DNA of 64,000 bases from Sedimentibacter sp. zth1 (GTDB taxonomy: Bacteria; Bacillota; Clostridia; Tissierellales; Sedimentibacteraceae): positions 2,914,001 through 2,978,000 of the forward strand of contig NZ_CP071445.1 in NCBI RefSeq assembly GCF_017352195.1, given 5' to 3'. The translations under genes were made by a program, and so were the position numbers. Below, piece by piece: positions 25,462 through 34,175 of this stretch (positions within the stretch are counted from its first letter, which is position 1; every line of letters starts with the position of its first letter). Under the pieces are notes generated by a model. That model saw nothing but the letters and a program-made list of their open reading frames with translations. It did not search any database and had not been told where the DNA came from.

Positions 25462-26475
25462 ATGTCAATAGAAAAATTGTTAATACCAAAAGATTATTAC
25501 AGTAGATTTTCGGTAATGGAAACAGAAATTGCAATTAAAAAAATAAAAGATTTTTTTGAAGAAGAATTAGCTAAAAATTTATCACTAACTAGAGTTTCGG
25601 CACCTTTAATGGTAAGAAAAAATACCGGATTAAATGATGATTTGAACGGCATAGAGAGAGCGGTAAATTTTGATATGAAAGAAACAAATTACGATGTTGA
25701 AATAGTTCAATCACTTGCAAAGTGGAAAAGAATGGCGCTTAAAAAATATAGATTTGATAAACACACAGGTCTTTACACAGATATGAATGCTATTAGAAGG
25801 GATGAGGACCTTGACAATATACATTCAATATATGTTGACCAATGGGACTGGGAGATAATTATTGCTAAAGAAGATAGAAATATAGATACACTGAAGGATA
25901 CAGTAAGATTAATATATAAAACATTTTTGGATACAGAAAAAAGATTAGAAGAAATATATCCATTCCTAAAAAATGATTTACCAAAACAAATAGAGTTTAT
26001 TACTTCACAGGAATTACTTGATATGTATCCGAATTTAACTGTAAAACAAAGAGAATATGAAATATCTAAAAAATACAAGGCAGTATTTATTATGCAGATA
26101 GGAGATAAGCTATTAGATGGAACTATACATGATGGTAGAGCTGCTGATTATGACGATTGGTCTTTGAATGGAGATATAATATTTTATTATGAAACATTAG
26201 ATATTGCATTGGAATTATCATCAATGGGTATCAGAGTTGATAAAAATGCATTGATATATCAGTTAGAGCAAAGAAGTCAAATGAACAAAATGAATTTAAG
26301 TTTTCATATGCAAGTACTGGATGAAGACCTTCCTTATACAATTGGTGGAGGTATTGGTCAATCTCGCATATGTATGTATTTTCTTAAAAAGGCCCATGTA
26401 GGAGAAGTGCAAGCTTCAATATGGTCTGAAGAAATGATTGAAGCTTGCAATGAAAATGATATACATTTATTATAA
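25462..26475 (+). CDS. asnA: Aspartate--ammonia ligase
   Basis: A 337-residue protein, full length for AsnA, the ammonia-dependent asparagine synthetase with a class II tRNA-synthetase fold. Visible conserved segments are TRVSAPLMVRKNTGLNDDLN, GLYTDMNAIRRDED, YVDQWDWE and, at the C-terminus, PYTIGGGIGQSRICMYFLKK. It makes asparagine from aspartate, ammonia and ATP in the cytosol. The ATG follows GGAGGC. It is a single gene. I saw no T-box or other recognisable riboswitch in the 270-base leader region. Confidence 0.96.
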   Translation: MSIEKLLIPKDYYSRFSVMETEIAIKKIKDFFEEELAKNLSLTRVSAPLMVRKNTGLNDDLNGIERAVNFDMKETNYDVEIVQSLAKWKRMALKKYRFDKHTGLYTDMNAIRRDEDLDNIHSIYVDQWDWEIIIAKEDRNIDTLKDTVRLIYKTFLDTEKRLEEIYPFLKNDLPKQIEFITSQELLDMYPNLTVKQREYEISKKYKAVFIMQIGDKLLDGTIHDGRAADYDDWSLNGDIIFYYETLDIALELSSMGIRVDKNALIYQLEQRSQMNKMNLSFHMQVLDEDLPYTIGGGIGQSRICMYFLKKAHVGEVQASIWSEEMIEACNENDIHLL

Positions 26476-26496
26476 TATCTTATGCATTAATAAAAA

Positions 26497-27141
26497 TTAA
26501 CCACCTAATGTAACATCTTGTGTGTCGTACCATTTTAGTGCTTCGATAAATTGTTGCTTTGTAAATTCAGGCCACATTTTGTCTATAGTGTATATATCAG
26601 CATAAACAGCTTGAACCGGGAGTAGTCCTGAAAGTCTTTTTCTACCTCCCCATCGTATGATTAAATCGATCCTTGAAATATCTTTTGAATTAAGTAGACT
26701 CATGATTGTATTCCTATTGGTTGAATGAATATTCATGTTGCTTAAATCCCATTCCCAGCCATAATTAACTAAAAAGTTAACCTTGATTTCATCTTTACCT
26801 ATTGAAACTCTGCTCTTAGTATATGGTAAAAGCTCTTTAGGAAACATATTTGACTCTGTATTGCCAACTACTAATAAATTTACATTTTCCTTTTGAATCA
26901 TCCTTACTGCATCTATACATGCTGTTGTAAAAGCTTTTACTTCAATCGTAGGTCGTTTGCAATTATCTGTTGTAAATCCGTAATAGGTTAATTCTTTAAC
27001 ACCGTATTCTTTAGCAAGCCTAAGTACATCAACACCTGGATTGAGTCCATGGTCGTAGCCCATGTATTTATCTAAGCCTAATCGATTTGCCCATCTTCTA
27101 TTTCCATCAGGAATTATAGCAATATGCTTTGGTATTCTCAT
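26497..27141 (-). CDS. Short undecaprenyl-diphosphate-synthase-like cis-prenyltransferase
   Basis: A 214-residue protein against about 240-250 for canonical UppS. The catalytic P-loop HIAIIPDGNRRWA with its essential Asp is near residue 8. YYGFTTDNCKRP matches the Y-x-F-S-T-E-N-W-x-R-P motif. The C-terminal IIRWGGRKRLSGLLPVQAVY and WPEF correspond to RTSGE-RLSNFL-WQ. The SGE glutamate is replaced and Trp to Cys occurs in the N-W motif. It would condense isopentenyl diphosphate units. It looks like a diverged paralogue rather than the housekeeping uppS, since cdsA/dxr genes are absent. Confidence 0.85.
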   Translation of the reverse strand: MRIPKHIAIIPDGNRRWANRLGLDKYMGYDHGLNPGVDVLRLAKEYGVKELTYYGFTTDNCKRPTIEVKAFTTACIDAVRMIQKENVNLLVVGNTESNMFPKELLPYTKSRVSIGKDEIKVNFLVNYGWEWDLSNMNIHSTNRNTIMSLLNSKDISRIDLIIRWGGRKRLSGLLPVQAVYADIYTIDKMWPEFTKQQFIEALKWYDTQDVTLGG

Positions 27142-27325
27142 TATTATTCACTCCCTTTATGTATAAGTATGACCAAATATAATTAATTTAACATAAATTA
27201 ATGAAATATAAGATTAATATGTATGTAATTGTTTATGTGGCTTACATTATTAATAAATTTATATTATATACATATATATTAATAATATTTAATTCGATTT
27301 GTTTTTACACCTCGGAGGTATTATT

Positions 27326-28081
27326 ATGAAATTTTTCAAATTTGTATCTATTGCAAATAGAAGCATTAGCATTTTCGAAAAAATCATTCCTATTATTATT
27401 GTTATAATGCTTATAATTATATGTTTTGTTTTCAGAAAAAAAGTAATAGAGAATGATAATAATAGAAATATTAAGAGATTATTGTTTTATATGTTTGTAG
27501 TAACCTTTATATTAGATTATATTTTTACTTATTCACAGTTTGGTGTGCACATTGATAATTTGCCTCTTGAATTGTGTAGTTTGGGTGCAATATGCTCAAT
27601 GATTGCACTAAAAAATAATAATTTAAAAATAATTTATTTTTTGGAGGTAATATTTTTACCAGCTGCATTTATGGCAATGGTGGCTCCTGTAACAGGTGGT
27701 TCATATAAATATCTTCAATATTATTTGTTTATGATAAATCATGGATTAACAATTTTCATACCTTCTTATTACATTTTTGCAGAGAAAATATTACCAAATG
27801 TTAAACAGATTTTTGTAAGTATTTTAATATTGATAGTTGTAGCTATTGTTATGTGTATATTTAATACAATTTTTAAAACCTCATATATGTTTATATCTTT
27901 AGTTAAAAATCCTTTTAGTGTAGGTATTATAGGTTCATTGGGAGAACCACCGTTATATATTATAAAATTAACTATTTTGGGTATAACAATTCTATCTTTG
28001 TGGGGAGCTGTTTTGTTAATTATAAAATATATTATAAATAAAATAGATGATAAAAATAAAAAGGTATCTCAGATAATATAA
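27326..28081 (+). CDS. TMEM164/YwaF-like integral membrane protein
   Basis: A 251-residue protein with about seven membrane helices, matching the YwaF (TIGR02206)/TMEM164 family. Characteristic segments are LPLELCSLGAICSMIAL, MINHGLTIFIPSYYIFAEK and GSLGEPPLYI. Eukaryotic TMEM164 is a phospholipid acyltransferase. The bacterial role is not established. ATG 27326 follows GGAGG at 7 bases, and the upstream in-frame TTG has no binding site. It is monocistronic. Confidence 0.85.
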   Translation: MKFFKFVSIANRSISIFEKIIPIIIVIMLIIICFVFRKKVIENDNNRNIKRLLFYMFVVTFILDYIFTYSQFGVHIDNLPLELCSLGAICSMIALKNNNLKIIYFLEVIFLPAAFMAMVAPVTGGSYKYLQYYLFMINHGLTIFIPSYYIFAEKILPNVKQIFVSILILIVVAIVMCIFNTIFKTSYMFISLVKNPFSVGIIGSLGEPPLYIIKLTILGITILSLWGAVLLIIKYIINKIDDKNKKVSQII

Positions 28082-28143
28082 AATATTAATAAAATATATA
28101 TTCAATTAAGAAATAAGTATTATACTAGTTATATAATACTTAT

Positions 28144-28184
28144 TTTTTTACATACTAGGAAAGTTTTACTCTTAGTATATAATA
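28144..28184. repeat. Hairpin repeat element, copy 3
   Basis: TTTTTTACATACTAG, loop GAAAGTTTTACT, CTTAGTATATAATAAA. The arms carry a few mismatches compared with copy 2. It ends about 18 bases before the thioesterase start and contains or abuts its leader. Confidence 0.7.
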
Positions 28185-28201
28185 AAGGGGAGAGTACAAA
28201 T

Positions 28202-28945
28202 ATGACAAAATTAGTGTCTTGGTTTGACGGTGAAGTATATAATAAAGAGATAGAATTAAGTTTTCATGATTGCGATTTTAAAAAGAGAATTAAGATAGCA
28301 ACTGTTATGGCATTAGCTTCTGATACTGCGGGTAAAGATTACACAGCTAGAGGAATAACTCATGCAAAAATGCTAGAAATTAAGCAAGTTATGTTACTTG
28401 CTAGGTATCACATACATTTTAACAAAATACCTAAAGTAGATGAAATTTTAACAATTAAAACTTGGGAAAAAGGAATTAAGGATGGTTTTGTACTTAGGGA
28501 TTATGAATTTATTGATTCAAGTAATGAAATTAGTATTACTACTTCAAGCACATGGTTTATAATTAATCATGAAACAAGGAAAATAGTAAGACCTAAAGCA
28601 TTTCATGGTAAAGTTATAGGCAATAGCGATAAAGATATTGGTTGCGAGCCTTGTCATAGATTACAAATTGATGAAGAAAAGCTATTATCTTTAGGAAAAC
28701 ATATTGTAAATTTTTCAGAGCTTGATGGTAATGGTCATTTAAACAATGCTAATTATGGAAACATTATTTTTGATGTTATGATGGATAATTTTCCTAACAA
28801 AGAATTTAAAGATTTTTATATTAATTATATAAAAGAAGCTAAAGCAGGTGAAGTAATTTCTATATTTAGCTATGAGGATAATAATAAAATTTATATTGTT
28901 GGTAAAATAGAAACTGAAACTTGTTTTATGTGTTTGCTTGCTTGA
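28202..28945 (+). CDS. Acyl-ACP thioesterase
   Basis: A 247-residue double hot-dog protein of the FatA/bacterial acyl-[ACP] thioesterase family. The first half has HDCDFKKRIKIATVMALASD and LARYHIHFNKIP. The second carries the catalytic segment NFSELDGNGHLNNANYGNII with Asn/His as in the N-x-H-x-N-N motif. It releases fatty acids from acyl carrier protein and so sets chain length. The ATG follows GGGGAGAG. The repeat element directly upstream lies in or next to its promoter. No fatty-acid genes adjoin it. Confidence 0.9.
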   Translation: MTKLVSWFDGEVYNKEIELSFHDCDFKKRIKIATVMALASDTAGKDYTARGITHAKMLEIKQVMLLARYHIHFNKIPKVDEILTIKTWEKGIKDGFVLRDYEFIDSSNEISITTSSTWFIINHETRKIVRPKAFHGKVIGNSDKDIGCEPCHRLQIDEEKLLSLGKHIVNFSELDGNGHLNNANYGNIIFDVMMDNFPNKEFKDFYINYIKEAKAGEVISIFSYEDNNKIYIVGKIETETCFMCLLA

Positions 28946-29017
28946 TGAGTTTTTTATACGTGGCTATTTTGTTTTTACTATGCTTTATTTTAATAATGTA
29001 AGCTTTAAGCCTAAAAG

Positions 29018-29050
29018 TCTGCTTCTAATTTTAAGAAAGCAGATTTTTTT
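29018..29050 (+). terminator. Terminator of the thioesterase gene
   Basis: TCTGCTT pairs with AAGCAGA around an AT-rich loop that itself can extend the stem, followed by TTTTTTT. Confidence 0.75.
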
Positions 29051-29087
29051 GATTTGAATAAATAAAGCTAGCCTATGAAGCAAAAAG

Positions 29088-29276
29088 AAAACTACATTAA
29101 TTTTGTAATCACATTGCGTGTAGAAAATTGTAACTTCAGTACACTCCATAATGGTCAAATGCGTGGGACGGGGTACAGTTCAGTCTACCTTGACCAAAGG
29201 TCATTACGTTTGACTTCGTACAATTTCAGCTACACTACATGAATGTTACAAAATTAAATCCGTTTTCTTTTCTAAA
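29088..29276. repeat. Imperfect long inverted repeat, candidate MITE or structured RNA
   Basis: The left end (AGAAAACTACATTAATTTTG, 29088 on) and the right end read backwards (AGAAAACGGATTTAATTTTG) agree at most positions. Further in GTGTAG...ATTGTA and TACAATTT...CTACAC pair again. The centre is visibly more GC-rich (GCGTGGGACGGGGTA). No transposase and no clear target-site duplication. Confidence 0.45.
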
Positions 29277-29687
29277 TAAATATACTGAAAGTATTGAAAA
29301 ATCAGCAAAAGCTTATAGTTAATTTAACCAATATACGGTAAATATAACAGGACGATAAAATTGTTAAATACTCACAATTTTATATGTTGTCGAAAAATGA
29401 CACGTTTTAACATTTTAAAAATTTTCCAAAAACGTCATGGTGTTTTGTAAAAACATATGATAAAATGTAAAATATAGTAAAAATATACATAATATAAAAT
29501 ATATGAATTTTATATGTATATTGTAGCAAGTTCTAACATAATTAAATAACTTATAGTGATTATAATTTTACTTACACTATCTGCTAACTCCCAAGCAGAT
29601 AGAAAAGTCTTTATGGGGGTAATAGACTGTGAGTTATAATTATATATACAGTAAAATTAAATTTGCTGTAAAAATTAATAAAAAATT

Positions 29688-29707
29688 TAGTGTCTACTTT
29701 GACACTA
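29688..29707. promoter_or_regulatory. Inverted repeat in the bacteriocin-like gene leader
   Basis: TAGTGTC and GACACTA pair perfectly around TACTTT, 15 bases before AAGGAG. It may be an operator or an mRNA hairpin. Confidence 0.4.
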
Positions 29708-29733
29708 TCGATTTATAAAAAAGGAGAAAATAT

Positions 29734-30159
29734 ATGAAAAAGTTTATATGTATGTTTATTTCAGTTCTTATTGCTACTACTATGGTAATGCCTGTATCAG
29801 CAGTTGAGAAATCTGAAAATATTATTGATTATACTAATAAAATTGAAGTAAAAGCTGAAAGAGATTTAAGTAATGACGTTCTGCCGTATGGATTGTTTGA
29901 CGACTATAATGTATATAGTGGTGGTTCTTGGGTTATGGATGGATTAGTTGGAGTTGGTGCAAAAGGCTGGACAAATATAGTTGAAAAGAGTGATGGAACA
30001 TATAGGTATCATTATACAAATGTAGCTGTTTATGCTGATCATGATGAAAATACTGTTTATACATCTGGTAGAGAGTGGGGCTCAGGTAAAGTTGAGGCTT
30101 CAACTGGTGATCTTGGAGAGGGTGCAATGCACCATTATAGGATTTTTTATGGTTGGTAG
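29734..30159 (+). CDS. Candidate lactococcin-972-like bacteriocin precursor
   Basis: A 141-residue secreted protein. Its Sec signal peptide (MKKFICMFISVLIATTMVMP, cleavage near VSA-VE) is followed by a pro-like segment and a Gly/Trp/Tyr-rich end: YSGGSWVMDGLVGVGAKGW, YRYHYTNVAVYADHDE and a final HYRIFYGW. Lactococcin 972 family members have a GG-x-W opening, aromatic-rich beta strands and a C-terminal W. They are encoded before a membrane protein and an ABC ATPase, as here. They bind lipid II and block septum formation. The sequence match is loose, so the call rests partly on context. The ATG follows AAGGAG. Confidence 0.5.
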   Translation: MKKFICMFISVLIATTMVMPVSAVEKSENIIDYTNKIEVKAERDLSNDVLPYGLFDDYNVYSGGSWVMDGLVGVGAKGWTNIVEKSDGTYRYHYTNVAVYADHDENTVYTSGREWGSGKVEASTGDLGEGAMHHYRIFYGW

Positions 30160-30257
30160 TAATAAAAATTTATTGATAATATATTTTTATTAATCGAAAG
30201 CAAGTTTTATTGAAATAACAATTTTTGATAAATTACTAGTTCAACATGTAAGAAATG

Positions 30258-30304
30258 GATGTCGCATAATTATTATTTTTTCAAAAAAGTAATTATGCAA
30301 CATC
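30258..30304 (+). terminator. Long stem between the bacteriocin-like gene and its ABC genes
   Basis: GATGTCGCATAATTA and TAATTATGCAACATC pair with one mismatch. Inner TTTTTT and AAAAAA extend the stem. It lies in the 171-base gap and could attenuate transcription so that precursor exceeds transporter. Confidence 0.65.
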
Positions 30305-30330
30305 TACTATAATTTTAAAAGTGAGGAAGT

Positions 30331-31359
30331 ATGACTAAAAAATTAGTTTTGGGTTTCTCTATAATAATTTTATTATTGCAATTATTGTTTATATCATATA
30401 TTAATTATAATGATTTTGTTGATTTACAAATAATTACATCAAATTCATTAATTTCAGATCAATCTGTTTCTTTGATTTTAAGAGCAGGCGATGTACCACA
30501 ACTATATGAATTATTAGAATTAATAAAAATTTATCCTGATATAACTCTTTTGTCAAAACTTTATAATTTTGACAATTTGGTAGTATGGGGACTTTGTGGG
30601 AATTGTTATTTAGATAACAATGCAAATTCATTGATAAATGGAAGGTTTTTTGCAAAAGATGATTTTTTTAAGGAAGATTTCAAAGCTGTAGTAAGTGAAA
30701 ATATATTAAATTCAGATAATTGCTATTTAGATAAAAACGAAAAAATATATTTTAAATTCAACAATAATAATTATGAAGTGATTGGTGTTATATCATCAAA
30801 TATTAGTAATATGCTTGATAATACTGTTTTTGTCAATTTAGATTCACTTAATATTGAATTTCTAAATAAATTTATTATAGATGGTACAGATAATGAAGTT
30901 ATAGATAATGCTGTAAATAGCATAATACAAGAATATAATGTTGATATAATAAGTGAAAATAATAATTTTGTAGAAAGATATATATTTAACGATGTTGATA
31001 AACATATATTGAGTATTTTTATGGTTATTTTTATTAGTATACTTATAATTACACTTTCAATGTTCATTTTACATTACTATAGCGAAGAAATTAAGGTTAA
31101 AAGAATAATAGGCATAAGTTTTAAAAGAATTTTGTCTGATTTGTTAAAAAACATAATTACTTTAACTTTGATAAATACCGCTTTTTTTGTTACTGTTTAC
31201 ACAATTATTTATTACAAAGTTTTGCAAGAAATTCATTTATGTTTTTATTTTTCTCATGTGATTATATTTTCGTGTATTATACTTATAATTATTAGCTGGA
31301 TAATATATCTGTATATGCTTATATCAAATAATTTCTTTTATAGAAACGGAGTGAAATGA
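30331..31359 (+). CDS. MacB/FtsX-type half-permease 1 of the bacteriocin-like locus
   Basis: A 342-residue membrane protein with the MacB topology: one N-terminal helix (about residues 5-27), an extracytoplasmic domain of about 190 residues, and three C-terminal helices (from about residue 226) with the FtsX-like VKRIIGISFKRIL loop. Such proteins couple ATP hydrolysis to movement of a substrate outside the membrane. With the next gene product it likely forms a heterodimer served by the ATPase at 32669. In lactococcin-972-type loci a membrane protein and ATPase confer export or immunity. The ATG follows GTGAGGAAG. A gap of 4 bases to the next gene shows an operon. Confidence 0.8.
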   Translation: MTKKLVLGFSIIILLLQLLFISYINYNDFVDLQIITSNSLISDQSVSLILRAGDVPQLYELLELIKIYPDITLLSKLYNFDNLVVWGLCGNCYLDNNANSLINGRFFAKDDFFKEDFKAVVSENILNSDNCYLDKNEKIYFKFNNNNYEVIGVISSNISNMLDNTVFVNLDSLNIEFLNKFIIDGTDNEVIDNAVNSIIQEYNVDIISENNNFVERYIFNDVDKHILSIFMVIFISILIITLSMFILHYYSEEIKVKRIIGISFKRILSDLLKNIITLTLINTAFFVTVYTIIYYKVLQEIHLCFYFSHVIIFSCIILIIISWIIYLYMLISNNFFYRNGVK

Positions 31360-31363
31360 AAAT

Positions 31364-32650
31364 ATGAAGTATAAAAATAGCAACTATATACATATATTAA
31401 TATGCTTTTGCTTGTTGACTATCGCCATGACAGTATTTATGCTTTCAAATAAAAACTATAATAAAGTAGAACATAAAATAATAGATTTTGATAATAAAAA
31501 TGTTGAATCGACATATTTGAGAGTAAACGATGTTTATGGACAAGATAATCAAAAATCATTATCTGAGTTTTTTGCAGAAAAAGATGCATTGAAACGAATG
31601 AAACAGTTTTGCAGTATTTTAAATGAAGAATTTAATTATTTGGAATTTGATAAGCAATCCTTAGTTATACAGTCTGTTTTTAATTATAAGGATGAATTTC
31701 GAATTGATTATGGAAGTAAATATTTTGGAGAAAACGACAATATTGGTATATCTTTGAAATCTGTGCAGATAGGGAAAAATGCTTATGATGAATTTAATCT
31801 TGAAAATCAATTAGCTGATGGAAGAGGATTTGAACCAAAAGACTTTATATTTGATAATAATAAAACAGTTTCAGCTATATTTGGGCATGAATATTCAGAG
31901 TTAATTAATATAGGCGATACAATAAATTTTGAATATTTATCTAAAGATATATCTGTAACAGTTATAGGCTTTTTTGAAAAAGATACTTTAGTGACATTAA
32001 ATAATAATATATTTTTTTTAGATCGGTATATCACAATCCCTTCATTGGATATGGACTTTATTCCGTTAAATAAAGATGATGAAAGATTTCAAAAGATACT
32101 ATATTCGTTAAAAAACTGGGGATATATAAAAGTAAACGATGGTGAAGATTATTATGATTATAAAAATAGAATTGATGATGTAAGTAAAGCTTTAGATTTG
32201 AAATATGTTGTAAATGAAGCTTACATTTATAAATATATAAAAAATATTTCAAACACAATTAATTCAAGCAAAGGAATATTTTTAATCGCTTCGATAATTT
32301 TGCTTCTAATATTATCAGCCATTTTTGCTTATATATATATATGGAATTACAATAAAAACAAAAAAATCTATGCAATTCATTTAATTTGTGGTTGTAATTT
32401 TCTCAGAATGAAGCTAAAGATATTTTTTGAAATATTTATACAATTTATATTATCATTGGGCATTGCAGGTTTAGTTAACAGATTATTGTTAGGGCATAAT
32501 AGTATTTATGTATCTGATCGCATTTTACTTAATAAGGCAATTAGTCAAACTACAAGATTTTCATTTATTATAATGCTTGTAATATGTCTAGTATTAAATA
32601 TTTATATTAATAAAAGTAATATTTATTCTTCTATCAGAAAAGAAAATTGA
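31364..32650 (+). CDS. MacB/FtsX-type half-permease 2 of the bacteriocin-like locus
   Basis: A 428-residue protein with the same plan as its neighbour: N-terminal helix (about residues 9-27), extracytoplasmic region to about residue 300 containing the MacB-core-like FGHEYSELINIGDTINFEYL, then three helices (from about residue 303) with a short basic loop before the last two. It is larger than half-permease 1, so the transporter would be asymmetric. It starts 4 bases after the previous stop. The ATPase gene follows after 18 bases. Substrate is inferred only from context. Confidence 0.8.
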   Translation: MKYKNSNYIHILICFCLLTIAMTVFMLSNKNYNKVEHKIIDFDNKNVESTYLRVNDVYGQDNQKSLSEFFAEKDALKRMKQFCSILNEEFNYLEFDKQSLVIQSVFNYKDEFRIDYGSKYFGENDNIGISLKSVQIGKNAYDEFNLENQLADGRGFEPKDFIFDNNKTVSAIFGHEYSELINIGDTINFEYLSKDISVTVIGFFEKDTLVTLNNNIFFLDRYITIPSLDMDFIPLNKDDERFQKILYSLKNWGYIKVNDGEDYYDYKNRIDDVSKALDLKYVVNEAYIYKYIKNISNTINSSKGIFLIASIILLLILSAIFAYIYIWNYNKNKKIYAIHLICGCNFLRMKLKIFFEIFIQFILSLGIAGLVNRLLLGHNSIYVSDRILLNKAISQTTRFSFIIMLVICLVLNIYINKSNIYSSIRKEN

Positions 32651-32668
32651 TAATAAAGGGAAATATAT

Positions 32669-33328
32669 ATGATTGAATTTAAAAGTATTAGTAAAATTTT
32701 TAAGTATAAAAATACAGAAATAAAGGCACTTGATAGTGTTAGTTTACATATAGATAATAATGAAATGGTTGCAATTATGGGACCAAGCGGTTCGGGTAAA
32801 ACAACATTGTTGAATATAGCAGGTGGGATATTCAAACAAACCAGTGGAGAATATTTATTCAATAATAAAACTGTGCTGGGTAACGAATCGGATATGGCTA
32901 AATTTAGAAGTGATAATGTTGGATTTATTCTACAGCATTCTGCATTAATTAATAATAGAAATGTTTTATATAACATATCATTGCCATTAAAATATAAAAA
33001 TATCGAAAAAAACAAAATAAAAGAAAAAGTTTTGATAGTTACTGATTCACTTGGTATTTCAAATAAACTTGAAATGTATCCTCATATGCTGTCTGGTGGA
33101 GAGTGCCAACGTGTAGCTATTGCTAGAGCAGTTATTACAAATCCAAATATTATTTTAGCGGATGAACCAACATGTTCTTTAGATGATAACAATAAATACG
33201 AAGTATTAGATATATTAAAAAAATTAAACAAAGAAGGTATTACAATTATAATAGCAACTCATGATGATACTGTAGCTCAAATTTGTGATAGAAAAATAAA
33301 TATCAAAAACGGAAAAATTTTTATTTAA
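32669..33328 (+). CDS. ABC ATPase of the bacteriocin-like locus
   Basis: A 219-residue ATPase of the LolD/MacB class: Walker A IMGPSGSGKTTLLN (near residue 36), Q-loop FILQHSALIN, signature MLSGGECQRVAIARA, Walker B IILADEPTCSLDD, switch ATHDD. All catalytic residues are present, unlike the remnant at 11341. It would energise the two half-permeases encoded upstream. The ATG follows AAAGGGAAA. It is the last gene of the four-gene locus. Confidence 0.93.
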   Translation: MIEFKSISKIFKYKNTEIKALDSVSLHIDNNEMVAIMGPSGSGKTTLLNIAGGIFKQTSGEYLFNNKTVLGNESDMAKFRSDNVGFILQHSALINNRNVLYNISLPLKYKNIEKNKIKEKVLIVTDSLGISNKLEMYPHMLSGGECQRVAIARAVITNPNIILADEPTCSLDDNNKYEVLDILKKLNKEGITIIIATHDDTVAQICDRKINIKNGKIFI

Positions 33329-33794
33329 AATGTTTTGGTTATTGATGCTTATTCTAGTGAGAGGTTTTATTGTTCAGAGAGATTGTAATAAATACATAAT
33401 ATAGCGGATTTATGTAGTTTGAGTATTAAAGTATCTTAAATAAAAAAGCAAACAAATGAATAAACTATGATTTAGGACAAAAAGAACCGTTCCCAAAATA
33501 AATAAAATATAAATTGAACTAGTAGTGTAGTCTGTGGTTTATATAATATAAGCTATAGGCTTTTTTGCTTTTATTAATGAAACAAATTATTCTAAAAAAG
33601 TTAGTAATGTAAATAATAAATCTATGTAAAATCAAAAGTTAATGTATTTACAATTACAAACAGAGAAGAGCTTACTGACTGAATATAAAATTTCATTCAA
33701 GAAAGATAAAAAACTTGCTATCATTCGTAGAATGTTGTAATATTATATTAGATAGTGTAAAATATACCAATATATTATGAAGGGTAGGTAAAAA
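33329..33794. other. Intergenic region without a recognisable gene
   Basis: AT-rich. The only structure seen is a short stem AAGC/GCTT with a following T-run near 33549-33565, which may terminate the bacteriocin-like operon. The end leads into the response-regulator ribosome binding site. Confidence 0.4.
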
Positions 33795-34175
33795 ATGGAC
33801 TGCAAAAATTTAAAAATATTAATTTGCGATGATTCAATAATAAGTAGAAAGAAAATAAAAGACATTTTAGCAAAATTAAGTTGTAGTAATTTATACGAGG
33901 CAAAAGATGGACAAGAAGCTATAGATATGTATATTAAATCATGTCCAAACGTTGTTTTTATGGATATTACTATGCCTGTTAAAACTGGAATTGAAGCATT
34001 ACAGGAAATAATTAAAATTAATAAAAAAGCAAAAGTTATTATTACTTCATCTTCAATAACACAATCACATATAAAAGCTGCAATTGATGCTGGTGCTTAT
34101 GATTTTATGCAAAAACCTTTTGTAGAAGAACAAATAAATAAAATAATAAAAAGAGTTTCAGAGGGTGGTGAATAG
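33795..34175 (+). CDS. CheY-like single-domain response regulator
   Basis: A 126-residue receiver domain without an output domain. The acidic pocket is ICDDS (residues 10-14), the phosphoacceptor Asp is in VVFMDITMP (near residue 57), the switch Thr/Ser in VIITSSS, and the lysine in MQKPF (near 106). It would be phosphorylated by a CheA-type kinase and bind the flagellar motor or another target. The next gene, directly at the stop codon, encodes a CheX-like protein, so this pair probably tunes chemotaxis. The ATG follows GAAGGGTAGG. Confidence 0.92.
   Translation: MDCKNLKILICDDSIISRKKIKDILAKLSCSNLYEAKDGQEAIDMYIKSCPNVVFMDITMPVKTGIEALQEIIKINKKAKVIITSSSITQSHIKAAIDAGAYDFMQKPFVEEQINKIIKRVSEGGE

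Larger units (their letters stand above)
28946..29733. other. Long intergenic region before the bacteriocin-like gene
   Basis: Contains, in order: the thioesterase terminator (29018-29050); a 190-bp imperfect inverted-repeat unit (29088-29276); an AATTGT-type stem ATAAAATTGT/ACAATTTTAT (about 29354-29383); a TTGTCGAAA Spo0A-box-like sequence (29387-29395); the stem CTATCTGC/GCAGATAG (29577-29602); and TAGTGTC/GACACTA (29688-29707) just before the ribosome binding site. No gene is seen. Confidence 0.6.

Noticed and set aside
29577-29733. Known riboswitch in the bacteriocin-like leader (preQ1, purine, guanidine)
   Set aside because: Stems exist (CTATCTGC/GCAGATAG, AGTCT/AGACT) but none matches a consensus I know.
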